Assembly (NCBI GenBank): GCA_016617785.1
Contig: JADILM010000002.1
Span: 124,001 to 188,000 of the forward strand
Direction: 5' to 3'
Source: Sporobolomyces roseus
Taxonomy: Eukaryota; Basidiomycota; Microbotryomycetes; Sporidiobolales; Sporidiobolaceae
DNA length: 64,000 nucleotides
This document shows positions 1 to 10,900 of this stretch, piece after piece (within the stretch, counting starts at the first letter, position 1; every line of letters begins with the position of its first letter). The notes under the pieces are model-generated. The model was not told the origin of the DNA and ran no database searches. It was given only the letters and a program-made list of their open reading frames with translations. The position numbers and the translations under genes are program-made.

Positions 1-1531
1 TTGATAGCCTTGGGGACATTTCGACGAGGGTTCTGAGCCTCTCCTGCTGCGAGAGCGACAATCTCGGTACCAAGGAAAGAGTAGGATGCCTGTATGTCGA
101 CGAATCAAGCTCAGTATCACTTCCGAACGAGCGGACTCAGCGAGATTCTCAGACGCACCTGAACAAATACGGTAAGGAAAGCGAGGAATTGACCCTTTGC
201 TCCGCCGATACCATTCTGTTGTTGGAAAGGAACTGAGTTCCAATATCTGCGAGAAACGATTTCGGTGAGTGATTCGTCGATAAATGAACGAGAAGAAGGG
301 AGATCAAGTGAGCTCACCTGAATCCAATTGGGTACTCATTTGGGTCTGATCCGGGGATACCTCCAGCAGTGATAATGATAGACAAGATCATGAGACCGAG
401 AAGAGCGACGATTTTGATGAGTGAGAACCAGAATTCAGCCTGTGCTCTCAAACCTCGAAGTCAGCTCTTGTAATTCATCAAGAGACACTTCGAGCGAAAC
501 AAGAAACGCACCTCTCCGAATGCACGAGCACCTAGGAAGTTGAAAGAAGCGATCACGATCAAGAAAACGGTCAACCATACGGCGACGTGAACTTCTGCTG
601 CTCCGGGCCAGTAATCGAGTACGAGTGCTGCTGCGACGACTTCTAGTGGGAAAGTCATTGCCCCTGTACAAGAACGATCGGGAGGGATGAGTTTTCGCAA
701 TGAGATTCGTCACCGACCAACATCGACGTACAGGATGCCCAATAATTCCATCCAAGTGCGAAACCTATCAACAACCATTCCAGATCAGTCCTGAGCGTTG
801 TTGGAGGAGGAGAGAGAAGTGGAAAACTGACCTAGTGCTGGATCGCAGAAACGAGAAGCGTAATGAACGAAAGCACCACTAACAGGGAACATCGTAGTCA
901 TCTGTTCGACGTCAGAAGTTCATTGTATTGATCAGCATTCGTGATTGCGAGCAGCGTCGTGAGGAAGTCGAGTCAGGAGGAATCGAGAGTTTTCGAAGAA
1001 CTCACCTCTCCCAAAGCGGTCATCATGGTCCAAACGATTCCTGACATGATTACGTATCCCAACCAACATCCGACGGTACCCGCACTAGCTAAAGCACTTC
1101 CAGCACCAACGAACAGACCTACGAAACGAGATTCGAAAGTCAGAATTCCTTCTTTCAATATCTATCTTGACATCTGAAAGAAGTATCGACTTGAAACGTA
1201 CCAGTTCCGATCGTTCCTCCCAACGCAATCATCTTCATTGATTGAACCATAGCGAAAAGAATAAGAGGGAAGCAGATTCGAGAAAGCGAGAGTCAATAAC
1301 CTTTTTTTCGCTCATTTCTCGCGAATCAGATTCTTAATTCGAACAACTCACTTGTAAATGCCTAGCTTTCAGCGTCCTCTTGACCTGACCTTGTGAATGA
1401 CCGTCTACTCCCTCATAGTTGAAGATATTCTTTTCTACTCCCTCTCCATGTCTCCTCTCTCCTTCCCCTGACGCTTCCCCTAATGATCCAGATTCTAATT
1501 TGGTTGGTTCTTTCTCAACGATATCTGCCAT
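1..1531 (-). CDS. Amino acid permease (YAT/APC family), 3' part missing
   Basis: Plasma-membrane amino acid/proton symporter of the fungal YAT branch of the APC superfamily. The N-terminus is a hydrophilic cytosolic tail ending VKRTLKARHLQ. After an intron (donor near 1353) comes MIALGGTIGTG, then GLFVGAGSALASAGTVG, the family's first transmembrane signature, and then YVIMSGIVWTMMTALGE. Later exons (about 440-640 and 1-300) encode TFPLEVVAAALVLDYW, FNFLGARAFGEAEFWF and AGGIPGSDPN followed by YWNSVPFQQQNGIGGAKGQF, all in family order. The ATG at 1529-1531 is followed by MADIVEKEPTKLES. The gene runs off the left edge around TM6-7, so the C-terminal half is not visible. Substrate cannot be told from sequence; general or dicarboxylic amino acid permease types are possible. 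Confidence 0.93.
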
Positions 1532-2409
1532 CTAAACCTAGTGCTTGAGAGGGTGGCGGTAGAAAGTGACGAAAGGAGAGAGGAGAGAGTAAAAATAGGT
1601 TTTTGAGTCAGGAATGATCTCCTCCGAATAGATTCCGCGGATGAGTGATTGATAAGCGATAAGTTTGACAGAGGTTGTTGTTGCGATGGAGAGGTGTGTT
1701 GAGGAGCAGAAGTAGAGGAGGGAGGGAGGAGGACAAGAGAGAGGAGGAGAAAAAATCGACTCCGCAAACTTGAAAAAAAAGAAAAGTTTTTCGGTCGGAT
1801 GGGTCGGGAGGAGTAACGAGGAAGGAGGAGCTCCAGGTTGAAATCGTCAACGGCCCAATACTTCTTCCACGCTGTCGTCGAACAACGCTCTGTCGCTGTC
1901 CTCGAAAAATTCGCGTGAGTAGCGACGAAAGAGATATCGATGCTTTCGACTCAACGGCCGAGTGCGACAGGAGTCAGGATGACGACGACGGAGCTCTCTT
2001 ACAGCTCCTCTAGCTCAAGACGGCATACCGATGAACGTTTATGACGAGCGAGGGAAAACGGATGGGTTACAACAATAACGACGAAAAGACTGAGTGAAGA
2101 GTACTGCAAAAGTTGAGCGATCAAGCGAGAGAGATGGTGTGCGAAGGGCGAGGAATTATCGCCGGCGGCGATTTTGAGCGATGCTAGACGAGACGAGAAG
2201 AAAGTAGTGAAGGAGAGGGAAAAGCGAAATGAATTCGTTCGTTTGAAGAGGAGGAGGAGGAGTCGAGTCCGATTCGAGAGAGTTGCAGTCAGATCTGGGG
2301 GGAAATGAGCTGAGGGATACAGGCCGAGGGTAGGCGGAAATCGAGGTTTGAGAAACTGTCGAGTTCGATTCCTCACTTTGATGTCCAATCTTGAGGCAAG
2401 ATCAACGGA
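1532..2409. other. Intergenic region upstream of the permease
   Basis: About 880 bp between the permease start and the 3' end of the zinc-finger gene. It holds pyrimidine/purine-biased stretches on the minus-strand leader side (about 1560-1800) and only short or non-ATG open frames. No convincing exon was found. It should contain the permease promoter and the zinc-finger gene's 3' UTR. Confidence 0.5.
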
Positions 2410-3579
2410 TCATGTTTGTAATCTGTCAGATACTTTTCCAACAAAACTTTCCCTCCTTGATCTTCATGCTCCCTATACAACTCACACAATCACTCATCAG
2501 CATCTCCCCCTCTCAAAAACACCACCAAAACCAGAAAGAGATATTGAACAAAAACGTACCCGCATTCTTTCCTCAAAATCCCATTCAACAACATTTCACA
2601 CTCCATTTTCAACTCGTCTTCCCTCGCCTGTAAACCTTCCAACTCGTTGCCCAACTCCTCATGTTCCCTAATCAACCAATTCCATTTCGCTTTCCCAACG
2701 GTATAACACACAAATTCACTCCCCAACTCTGGATGTCTCTCAACTGCCATCCCTTCCTCGACTCCAATCCCTCCATTTCCCCCCTCTTCCTCCTCCCCCT
2801 CATGTTGTGAACCAGAGAATTGACTCTCTTCAGACATTGCACGATCTTTAGCTTTACCTCCTCCTTTTGAAGCAGTTGATTTTTTCGAAGGCGGTCTTCT
2901 AGCAGTAACGATTTTATCGCCATGTTGTATCCTCATATGTTTCTGTAATGCATCCGTCCTAGTAAAACTCTTATCACACTCTATACTCCCTCGCTACCTC
3001 ATCAGCTCCTCGGACTCTCACAGAATCTAGAGAAGGAGACTAACCTGCTCTGGGACAAGTAAAAGGTTTCTCCCCCGTATGACTCCTTATATGAGCGACC
3101 AAAGCGAATTTCGATCCCTGACTCTTACCCCTCCTTGGACAACCAATCCAATCACAAACATAACTATTCGCACCTCTCTTTCCGAATCCACTCATATTAC
3201 CCAATGGATTCTCTTCTGGAAACGCATGAACTACACTCCTCGACACTCATCTCATCAGCTCGAGATTAAGGTGCGAGGAAAGGGGAAGGGAGAACGTACT
3301 GTTGTGGATGTGAGAGACTAAAGGTTCGAGTTCATAAAATTCTAGAAAACATGAATTACCCCATTCGCATTTACCCGTTTGGACTGTTGAGGGGTCGAGA
3401 CCGTAATTGTTTAGTTCGTCGGAGGAGGAGAGGAGGGATGAGGAGGAAGAGGAAGAAGAGGAAGAAGAGAGAGATCGAGGTCGTTTGTGATGGGAGGAGG
3501 AGGGGAGGGAGGAAGAGAGAGAAGAAGAAGTGGAGGCTAGAGAAGTGGAACGGGAACGGGAACGCGTTTGATGAGCCAT
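2410..3579 (-). CDS. C2H2 zinc-finger protein, Iec1-like (putative INO80 subunit)
   Basis: Nuclear protein with a Gli/YY1-style run of C2H2 fingers. Exon 1 starts at ATG 3577-3579 with an Arg/Ser-rich tail and ends with a first, atypical finger ([20 protein letters not shown]). Exon 2 carries [20 protein letters not shown] then [15 protein letters not shown]. Exon 3 completes [20 protein letters not shown]. The splice phases join without loss (A+TG and G+AG). The C-terminal part is acidic, then a predicted helical stretch ([19 protein letters not shown]). This layout resembles fungal Iec1, the YY1-like INO80 chromatin-remodelling subunit (inference from motif resemblance). The last exon is uncertain: a donor near 2561 spliced to an acceptor near 2423 gives a stop at 2410-2412. 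A different C2H2 regulator is the alternative. Confidence 0.7.
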
Positions 3580-4427
3580 TCTTTGGAGGAGGAGTGGGAG
3601 AGAGAGAGATTGATGAGGGGGATGATGGAAGAGGTGGGATCAGACTCTGCGCTGGTTCTAGTTGATCGCAATTTGCGGGAGGAGTCCTCTTGTTCTGAAG
3701 TTGTTTGTGGTCGTCTAAGCTAGTCGAGTGAGGTGGAAGAGAAGAAAGTTTCAACCAAATCTCTCGCAAGCCATCAGAATCTATGATTATTGCGCTCAGT
3801 AGGCCAGACTCTTTTTACAATTCTCGGGAGTAACACTCTACAACAGACTCTCAAAAGGGTCGAGTAAAAAGAAAATCAAGAGAGAATTCGACCGCCTCGA
3901 AAACAAGAGACAATCTGAACCCTCCCTTTCACTTTCCCTTTTCGCGCCCCTCCTTGCTTCCATCGTAGAGCGCCCTTGAAATGCAAGTTCGTCTGAGAGA
4001 AGGGGGATTCCAAAACGAGGAGGATCTTGATTTGAGGTTACTCTCCTTTAAAAAGAGGATTAAACCATTCATTCAACTCTCCCTCATTTGTTTCTCCCCT
4101 TTACTCCTAACGCCTAAGGGATACATCATAGCTATATTTAACCTTCCGTCTTGCACTTTCCCCTCCTCTTTCACTCCCTTTCCTCCAAAACCCCTCCTGA
4201 AACCTCCTTTTCTCAAAGTTGCACTACGAGAAATTTTGGTTCGCTCAGATGATCGAATCGGATTTGGCTTAGAGTTTGAATCGTCCTTGTGCTAGATACT
4301 AGGAGGTCAGGATTTGGTATGGGGTCGGGAATTATCGAGAGTTCGAGAGTTGGAAGTGAACGGTTGAAGAACAAAGAGAGAGAGAGAAACGTCACTCCTC
4401 CCCTCAACCCAACAACACACTCAAATC
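3580..4427. promoter_or_regulatory. Divergent intergenic promoter region (zinc finger / capping protein)
   Basis: About 850 bp between two divergently transcribed genes, so it should hold both promoters. T/C-rich tracts around 4060-4210 and an AG-rich leader just before the capping-protein ATG are visible. No gene is supported inside it. Confidence 0.5.
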
Positions 4428-5934
4428 ATGTCGAGTGAGTCTCCTCTAATACTCAAAAGGGAGCTAGTACTGAGATCCTTGGGGTGTAGACGACGAGCAA
4501 TTAACAGCAGCGTTAGACTTGTGTCGTCGATTACCCCCTCAATCCATCACTTCAAACTTAGAATCCCTCATTCAACTCTTACCCGAAGAATTGGGAGACG
4601 ATTTATTGAGTTCTGTCGATCAACCTTTGAAAGTAAGGACTGATGGAGAGAATGGGGGGAAAGATTATTTGGTACGCTCTTCAACCTCTACTCTCTTTCT
4701 CTTGTAAGTGAGTGAGTGAGCTGATTGTGAAAAGGGAGAAAGGGTAGATTTGTGATTATAATAGAGATGGTGATTCATACCGGTACACCTTCCCTCTTTT
4801 GACCCCCACACACCTCCCATTCACTGACCCTCTCTAAGCCTCTAGATCACCATGGACGAATCAATATACTCCTTCATTATCAGACGGTACGGCACCTTCA
4901 CCGGGTCTACGGAAATTAGAAATCGCAATGAATGAGGCTTTTGACGTTTATCGAGATTTGTAACGCTAAATCCCTCTCTCTCTCTTTGCACTGACTCGGA
5001 AGGAAAAGGAACTGATGATGAAGAGGTTTGGTTGGGTATAGGTATTATGAGGGAGGTGTTTCGAGTGTTTATTTGTGGGATACTGAGGAAGGTGGATTTG
5101 CTGGAGTCGTTTTGATCAAGAAGAGTTAGTAAACCTCGATTTGTACACGGATTCTTCCTATAGGTTAACAGGAGCTGACTGTACATTTCCGTCGTGCTCA
5201 CAGATACAGATTCTACCTCGTCTACAGCATCTTGGGATTCCGGTAAGCTCTCCTCTTTCCTTCACTCTCCCTCGCTTCTTCCCTTCCCTCCTCATCTTTC
5301 CCCCTCTGCCTCTGCTATCCTTAACTGACGCCACCTCTCTCTCCCAGTACACGTATTCGAATCCCTACCCCGTTCCTCCTCATCGTCCAAAACCTGTTCC
5401 TACAAACTCACCTCAACCGTCATGCTCTACCTCTCCTCCCCGCTCTCCTCTCCCTCTTCTTCGAAAGATGGTTCCAATTCTTCCTCATCCTCAGGTGGAG
5501 AAGGACTTGTCAACTTGGGTGGATCCATGACTCGTCAAGTACGTCTTTTCCCTTCTTCCTTTTCCTCTCATCCTGAATTCCTCGAGCTGATTGTGTATTG
5601 GAGGGAGGAATAGCATGAGGCTACTGCACCGATGGATACTAGTTCAGAGAATGGGATCAAGAGGAGTCATATTGAGAACTTGGGGAAAATGGTTGAAGAT
5701 ATGGAGATTAAAATGAGAAACCTCTTGGCTGAAGTCTATTTCTCAAGTACGTTCCTATCCCTCCCTCAAGAGACTGGAAAGGGAAACTGATGAGAAGTGA
5801 GTTGTGGGAGAGTAGAGACGAAAGATATATTGGGTAGTTTGAGGAGTAGGAATGGGTTTGGAGAACAGAACAAGATGAGGAGTTTACAAGGGGAATTGGT
5901 CGGGCTTCTGAAAGGGCGGAAAATGGCTACCTAG
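4428..5934 (+). CDS. CAP2: F-actin-capping protein subunit beta
   Basis: Beta subunit of the CapZ heterodimer, which binds actin filament barbed ends and blocks growth. The first coding exon is only ATGTCGA (7 nt). Splicing to an acceptor before 4512 gives [15 protein letters not shown], matching the family N-terminus. Conserved blocks follow: [72 protein letters not shown] and [10 protein letters not shown], then [20 protein letters not shown] and [16 protein letters not shown], ending at TAG 5932-5934. About eight short introns interrupt it. An internal Ser-rich insert (about 5440-5500) lies where animal proteins have a short loop. Family identity is secure; only one or two small exon joints around 5110-5205 are uncertain. 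Confidence 0.95.
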
Positions 5935-6062
5935 AGAGTGAGAGGGTGACGGGGCTGTTAGTTGAGTCTGGAGAGAAGGTAGTAGAGGAAATGGACGAAT
6001 TAGTCAAGTTTGTTTCGTTCTTCCCTGTTTGTTTGATTGTTCGAGATTGTAAGTACACGTTT

Positions 6063-8172
6063 TTACGATTCAGTTCTTCTCGCTTCTGGGATATCTTGCT
6101 CGGTTCCCTGAGCTGCGTCGACATTCGAAGAGGAGTTCGTTTGAATCGAAATCTTTGGGCCAGTCTTCGACAACTTACGATCGGGGTTTCTTCTTCTCCG
6201 CGGCTCGCTTGACTGGCGGGAGAAGCTGCAATGACTTGAGCAGCAGGCGGTCAAGTACCTTTCTGGACTAGTAAACGATCGAGGGATGCGAGCGAATTTT
6301 CAATCTTCTCACATCTTGAGTTTATTCGCTTCTTTTTCCTTTCAGAAGTCAGGGTAACGCATGCTTCGACGACGGATATGGCCTACCGATCGTCGCTCTG
6401 TGCCACTGTTAGAAAGTCACTGGCGAAATGGGACGGAAAAAAAGGGCATTGCAATTGAGAAAGCCGACGAAAACAGGCGAAAGAGAAGACGCATCGAGAA
6501 GAGGAACAAAGGGGAAGAAGATCGGCAGCTTGACGGCCTGCAGTCGATCTGGTCTAGATGTTTGCGAAACGACCTTTGGATGATCCTCTTGCGAAATCTT
6601 GATCGTAGATTTTGCGCTGTCGATGGGTGAGCGAGTATGATTCCGGCTGGATCAGCGTACCTCGTCAGCACTTGACGCGGAGGAGTAGACACGCTGGACG
6701 ACATACCTCGTTCCCGCGGCGAGCAGTTCCTTTTTCTCGGAAAGCTCTAGCTGTCTGTCGACCTCAACGATGGGGTGAGCGGAGTTGAAAGCGGATATCT
6801 AGCTATGTAGAACACTCACAGCGTCGCTCACTCGACCAGGAGGTCCTACATAGATGTTCGGATGCATCACTTCTGGGATCGAAGCTGGGTCGATAGGTAG
6901 AGAAGAAAGAGGACGAGGGGGAGGGGGAAACAGACGGGATCGATAGTCTGCTAGATTCTGCAGTGAGGCGACTTCAAATCAGTATCGAATAAACCCGCTG
7001 TTGAAAGAGAGGGAAGGGAATACTCACGCCAGACCCTCGCAAGGTTTGTTGAGAAAGCTCAAAGGGCGGTTCGCGAGTTCCAAGCAATGAAAGTGGTTGA
7101 GGAGAAGGTCTAGGACTTGGAGAAGGAAGAGATGGAGAGGGAAGAGGCGGAAACGGAGAAGGAGGCGGTGAGGGCCAAAGCTCGGGAACCAACGGATCCT
7201 GCGAAGAAGATTTATGAACTTTTCAATACACGACGAATAGGCAGAGGACTCACCCCGGTCCTCCAAGGTCGATAAACACCGTCACTCTTCTTGAAAATAC
7301 GGAAGACGACCAGCACAGACTTGATGACTGTCGTGAGCGGGAAGTTTCTTTCCTTGACGTCGAGTTGTAAGACAGAAATAGCGGCACTCGAGGGTGAACC
7401 CTTTTTCCTCTCCTCGTCTGGTCCCCCTGGAAGTTGCATCCAATGATCTGTACGAATAGCGCCTGTCGAGATGAGAATAGAACGAGGAGAGTCAAGGCGG
7501 GAATAGAAAAAAGTAAGAATCAGATCTCACGTTGCTCTTTCTTGTAAGGATTGTACGGTTTGTTGTAGTTACTCAACCAAACACGTACTTCTGTTCATCG
7601 ATAGTTCGTGTCGTAACGAGGCTGGCTGATCATGCACCGCGGGAAGCAGAACCATTTCGCAAGTTTCTTTTTCTTCCCTTCGTTACCGAGCTGCTGCCAA
7701 ACAGGATTTGCTTGTTGCTTGCGTCCTTCAGCCCATTTCTCCTCGACCATGAGAACGTCACGATCTCTGCGTTTGGTAAGCGGCTCAGAGCGGGCGTAAG
7801 CTTCTGGAATAGTTTCACTTGCAATAACGAGTTTGCCGTCTTCGAATTCATGCTTCATATTGGCCGTTGTGTAATAGCCTTCAGCTAAGATTCCGCTCAC
7901 GTTGTAAACCTCTCTGAATCCGTAGTCTGCTACGAGTGATTAGCCGAGTTTCCGGTTACAGAAACGACTCAAAGCTTACGTTGCTGTTCGTGAGGTGAGA
8001 GTTCTGTCATCTCTATGCTGATATCTTTGGAGGAGATCTTCGAACCACTATGAATGAAGAATGCCCAGAACTTGTAGAACTTGCGAATCTTCTCCTCTAT
8101 TTCCGAATCTTCATGCGGGCGTTGAGGTCGGGGATGACCAGGTGATGAGCTCCCTATATTTTCAGGCGGCAT
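6063..8172 (-). CDS. Hypothetical multi-exon protein
   Basis: I do not recognise this protein. The exons read well with proper splice sites and phases. The first begins MPPENIGSSSPGHPRP and contains EIEEKIRKFYKFWAFFIHSG (8172-7977). The second is YGFREVYNVSGILAEGYYTT onward (to about 7600), with basic KKKKLAKWF. Then come VRVWLSNYNKPYNPYKKEQ and HWMQLPGGPDEERKKGSP (7440-7256). A Pro/Ser-rich exon starts DPLVPELW (7200-7029). Next are NLADYRSRLFPPPPRPLSSL ending VSDA, then SAFNSAHPIVEVDRQLELSE (6790-6708), STIKISQEDHPK (6639 down) and IENSLASLDRLLVQK (about 6270-6320), and the C-terminus GTEQDIPEARRTES at 6063. The first exon follows a strong pyrimidine-rich acceptor, so the gene may extend upstream and be one unit with the zinc-finger-like exons at 8.9-9.9 kb. 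Mostly disordered; probably lineage-specific. Confidence 0.55.
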
Positions 8173-8902
8173 TGGAAGTACTGAAGCAGAGGAAGAAGGA
8201 GAGAGAGAAGAGAAGACGAGGGATAGTCAAATTCGGCAAAAGACGAGCACCGCGGATTGTCCGAAGCTATTCATGCTCATCCACGAGAGTGATCAATGGA
8301 GCTCACCCACCCACGAAAGCGGAGACACCGAAACGTACGAGTTGAGAAGGAAGTCGTCAAGCTCGAGAACGAGAACGAGCGACAACTTAGGAAGAGTCGC
8401 CGATCGACTCGCTTGACTCGAGCTATTTAGCAATTGATCAGGTCAAGAGTAGGGTGAGGAAGTAGGAAGATACGACATATCAAGAGAGCTGAGATTAGCT
8501 GAGTCGAAATTGAGAACGAGAGACTCATCAAAGCCATCCAAATCGTCCAAGCAACTCATTGAATCCAAGCAGAAAATTGAGTACCGACATTCTCTCTTGG
8601 ACCGACTTGTGAAGAGAGAGTTAAAAGTGAAATCGGAGACGAACGATTGAAAACGAAAGTAAAATTCTCACAAAGATCCGCTTTCAAGACTCCTCTACAT
8701 ACTTCCTTTCTCCAGCTACTCTTTCTTTCCACTTCTATCTCGCAACCCAGAAGCAGCGATACCGTCGGTTCAGAAATTGGAGAAATGATGTTCGAAAGCA
8801 TTTCTTGCGAAATCTTGACCGTAGACCTTTCGCTGCCGATGGGTGAGCGAGTACCGGTGCTAAAGTGACCGAAGCTCAGATATACATTCAGTTTTCTGGA
8901 CA
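8173..8902 (-). other. Unresolved stretch between two hypothetical gene segments
   Basis: Minus-strand open stretches exist, for example ELDDFLLNSYVSVSPLSWV ending at a good GTGAGC donor near 8308, which would join in phase to the next exon at 8174. At 8803-8853 there is a near-copy of an intron-exon junction of the downstream gene (6587-6637), followed by STVKISQEMLSNIISPISEP. I cannot decide between internal exons of one long gene and the degraded 3' end of a duplicate. Confidence 0.35.
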
Positions 8903-9941
8903 TTATGAGCGACTCGAGAGGGAAGTAAAGACTTGCCATGTTTCGTTGCGGATGCGAAGGAGGGAAATCAGGGTCGAAGAGAACTGGAGTATTGCGGAAG
9001 TTCTGTCGAGTGCTGATTTGTCAGTCAAACCGCGGAATACGAGATATTGATGGGAGCGACTGACAGCAGGGATGTATGCTTGTCGTCGAGCGGGAAGGTC
9101 AAATCCAAAGTTAGGTTGACGGTGATGGGCTTCGGGTTCGTTCCAGTCCTCGTCTGACGCACTAAGTTGTATGGGAGGTAGATTGAAGGGAGGACGGGGA
9201 GGAGTGACGGGATGAGGAGGAGAGACGATTTGCGAAGCTGATTCGATCCTCGGTTGTTCACTTGCGGCCATCTACTCCAGCGAAGGTTCTTACGTTTAGC
9301 TCTTGGAACGACTCAAAGATAGTGAAGGGAGCGACTTACAACAATGGCAACGAGCGCCCTCAAACGTTCGTCGTGAGGTCGATCGTATGGATCTCGCGGA
9401 CGATTGAGCCGAAAGAAACAGAAATTACGCTGATGTCCTACGAGACCGCTTCTATACAGCGCACGAGAGCGAGTACTCAATGAACTCATCGCAGGAAACA
9501 AGCGAGAAAGATGCTCACGGTCCTGTAGATCCAGCGAAGAGTCCTGCTTTGAGGCAATCCTCGCAATGCGCACGTCGGTCTTCGCGACGCAAGTGTATCT
9601 TGTTGTGCACGTTTTCGAATTCCTAGTGATCAACTCAATCTAATTCAGCATCCTGCGACAACACTGGAACCGGAGGAGGACGAAGACGAAAGCTCACAAA
9701 CTTGGGTCCACGATAATCACATTGATCACATAGTACGTACGCATGCTGACGGATGTGGGCTTTGGCTTCCTGTACGTACCACGATAGTATCAGCTAAAGT
9801 TTGGAGATGAGCAAGGGCTAGACGCACTTCGTAAGTAACGAAACTCTTGACTCTGGCATCGCAGTTGGGTACAATACAGTCGTAACGCTTTGTGACCTGA
9901 TTCCATTGGGTCTTACGGTCTGCCGCTGAACGAGGAGTCAT
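8903..9941 (-). CDS. Zinc-finger-like hypothetical protein (possibly N-terminal part of the next gene)
   Basis: Exons join as MTPRSAADRKTQWNQ..YDCIVPNCDARVKSFVTYE, then EAKAHIRQHAYVLCDQCDYR, then VHNKIHLRREDRRAHCEDCL, then GLVGHQRNFCFFRLNRPRD. The last clear exon (9271-8903) is MAASEQPRIESASQIVSPPH onward, Pro-rich, with FGFDLPARRQAYIPA. Cys and His spacing (CX4C, HX3H, CX2C, HX3H, CX2C) suggests two or three divergent zinc fingers, so nucleic-acid binding is likely but not proven. Four successive exon joints keep frame with GT-AG borders (including E|E at 9833/9772 and F|E near 9695/9624). The start is uncertain: ATG 9939-9941 is used here, but an acceptor-like TAG lies just upstream. No stop is assigned with confidence, since the downstream hypothetical exons may belong to the same transcript. 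Confidence 0.5.
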
Positions 9942-10271
9942 GAGGCCGGTAGAGAGCGGAGTCGGGAACTATCGATAGGAAGGACAAGAAGGGTTGTATA
10001 GGGCGTTAGTGTCGAGAGCGAGTTGACGGATCAATGGCAATATGAGTGTCAGAAGCAGGAGAGGGAAGAGAAAGAGAGAAGGGCGAAGCAAGGGAATATT
10101 GAGAGTGCATCGGGTTTAGAGAAGTGTCGATTGTCGGGTTTAGACAGGAACATGAGGATGTCGCAAACGCCGAGTGCTGATGTAAGCGACCCGGTTGAAG
10201 GGTTCTAGCCGCCCAGCGTCGGAGAAAGGTGGTTCGGAGGTTGAAATCGTTTCGAGGATTTCAAGCGAAGG
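9942..10271 (-). other. Gap with a possible upstream exon
   Basis: About 330 bp between the zinc-finger-like exons and the DPM2 stop. A minus-strand ATG at 10108-10110 opens MHSQYSLASPFSLSLPSPAS onward to about 10008. It is followed by a CTAAC branch-point-like site and an acceptor TAG near 9972, but I found no convincing donor. It may be the true first exon of the zinc-finger-like gene. Confidence 0.3.
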
Positions 10272-10770
10272 CTAATCGACCTTTTCCCTTCCCTCTCCCT
10301 TTCCCTCCTTGCCCTCCTTCCGCCATTTTCCCCTCTTCCCCTTCCCAGTCTCAACGAGTATCCAACCCACGATCATTCCGACCGACGAGAACCCAACCAA
10401 CAAAATGAGAACTGGGATTTTGATCGCCCATTCTCGCGAGGGGAAGAGGGATTGAATGGGTGAGTCGGAGGGTAGTAAAGGCTGTGCATAATCGAATGAG
10501 CGAGTCGGACAGAGAAGCAGGAGAGGAGGAGAAGAGGATGGGACACGAACGGTGAGAAGCGTCCAGAGGGTGTAATAGATGTAGAGAATCGTCAGGATCA
10601 CCAGAGATACGCCTGTAGGGTAACCGAGTCAGCTCTGAGGTAGTAACAGGTTCCATACCGAGGAGAGAAGCGAGGGACTTACGACCGATAGTTTGATCCG
10701 AAGCCTAAGGAGCGAGAACGAGTCTAGTGAGTTGCTTGATGGACAGCGAGGATCGGAATTCACTCACCAT
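10272..10770 (-). CDS. DPM2: Dolichol-phosphate mannosyltransferase subunit 2
   Basis: Small ER membrane subunit that stabilises and regulates dolichol-phosphate-mannose synthase, feeding N-glycosylation, O-mannosylation and GPI anchors. Splicing gives MASDQTIGRVSLVILTILYI and then a loop. The second hydrophobic segment is IKIPVLILLVGFSSVGMIVG. The very basic C-terminal tail (KGKRGKWRKEGK) is typical of the family. Length is about 97 residues against about 84 in human. The first coding exon seems to be only the ATG (10768-10770), followed directly by GTGAGT. The next acceptor CCTTAG brings in GCTTCGGATCAA. Two more introns follow, one inside the codon for R9 and one after TLWTLLT. Two TM helices and the DQ(T/V)(I/V)G start are the main evidence. 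Confidence 0.85.
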
Positions 10771-10900
10771 TCAATTAAGCGAGTCAGCGAAGCATCCGAG
10801 CGAGTAAGAGAATCGAAGTGAGAGTTACAAGATCAAGCGATAAAGTTGATCGACTCTCTCTCCTTCTTACCACTCATCGACCTGCCCAAGATACGCTCGA
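10771..10900. promoter_or_regulatory. Compact divergent promoter (DPM2 / RS-rich gene)
   Basis: Only 130 bp separate the two divergent start codons, so both genes must share most of their 5' regulatory DNA. No specific site was recognised. Confidence 0.55.

Noticed and set aside
1495..2388. Minus-strand ORFs upstream of the permease (signal-peptide-like MRSRFFLLLSLVLL)
   Set aside because: The first overlaps the permease start codon; the second lacks an ATG and motifs. Likely leader or promoter sequence.
7020..7240. Plus-strand coiled-coil-like reading (EKEEMEREEAETEKEAVRAK)
   Set aside because: It contains an internal stop and is the antisense of a Pro/Ser-rich minus-strand exon that has proper splice borders at both ends.
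6587..8853. Tandem duplication of a whole gene
   Set aside because: Only a 51-nt junction is shared; the other exons on either side show no resemblance.
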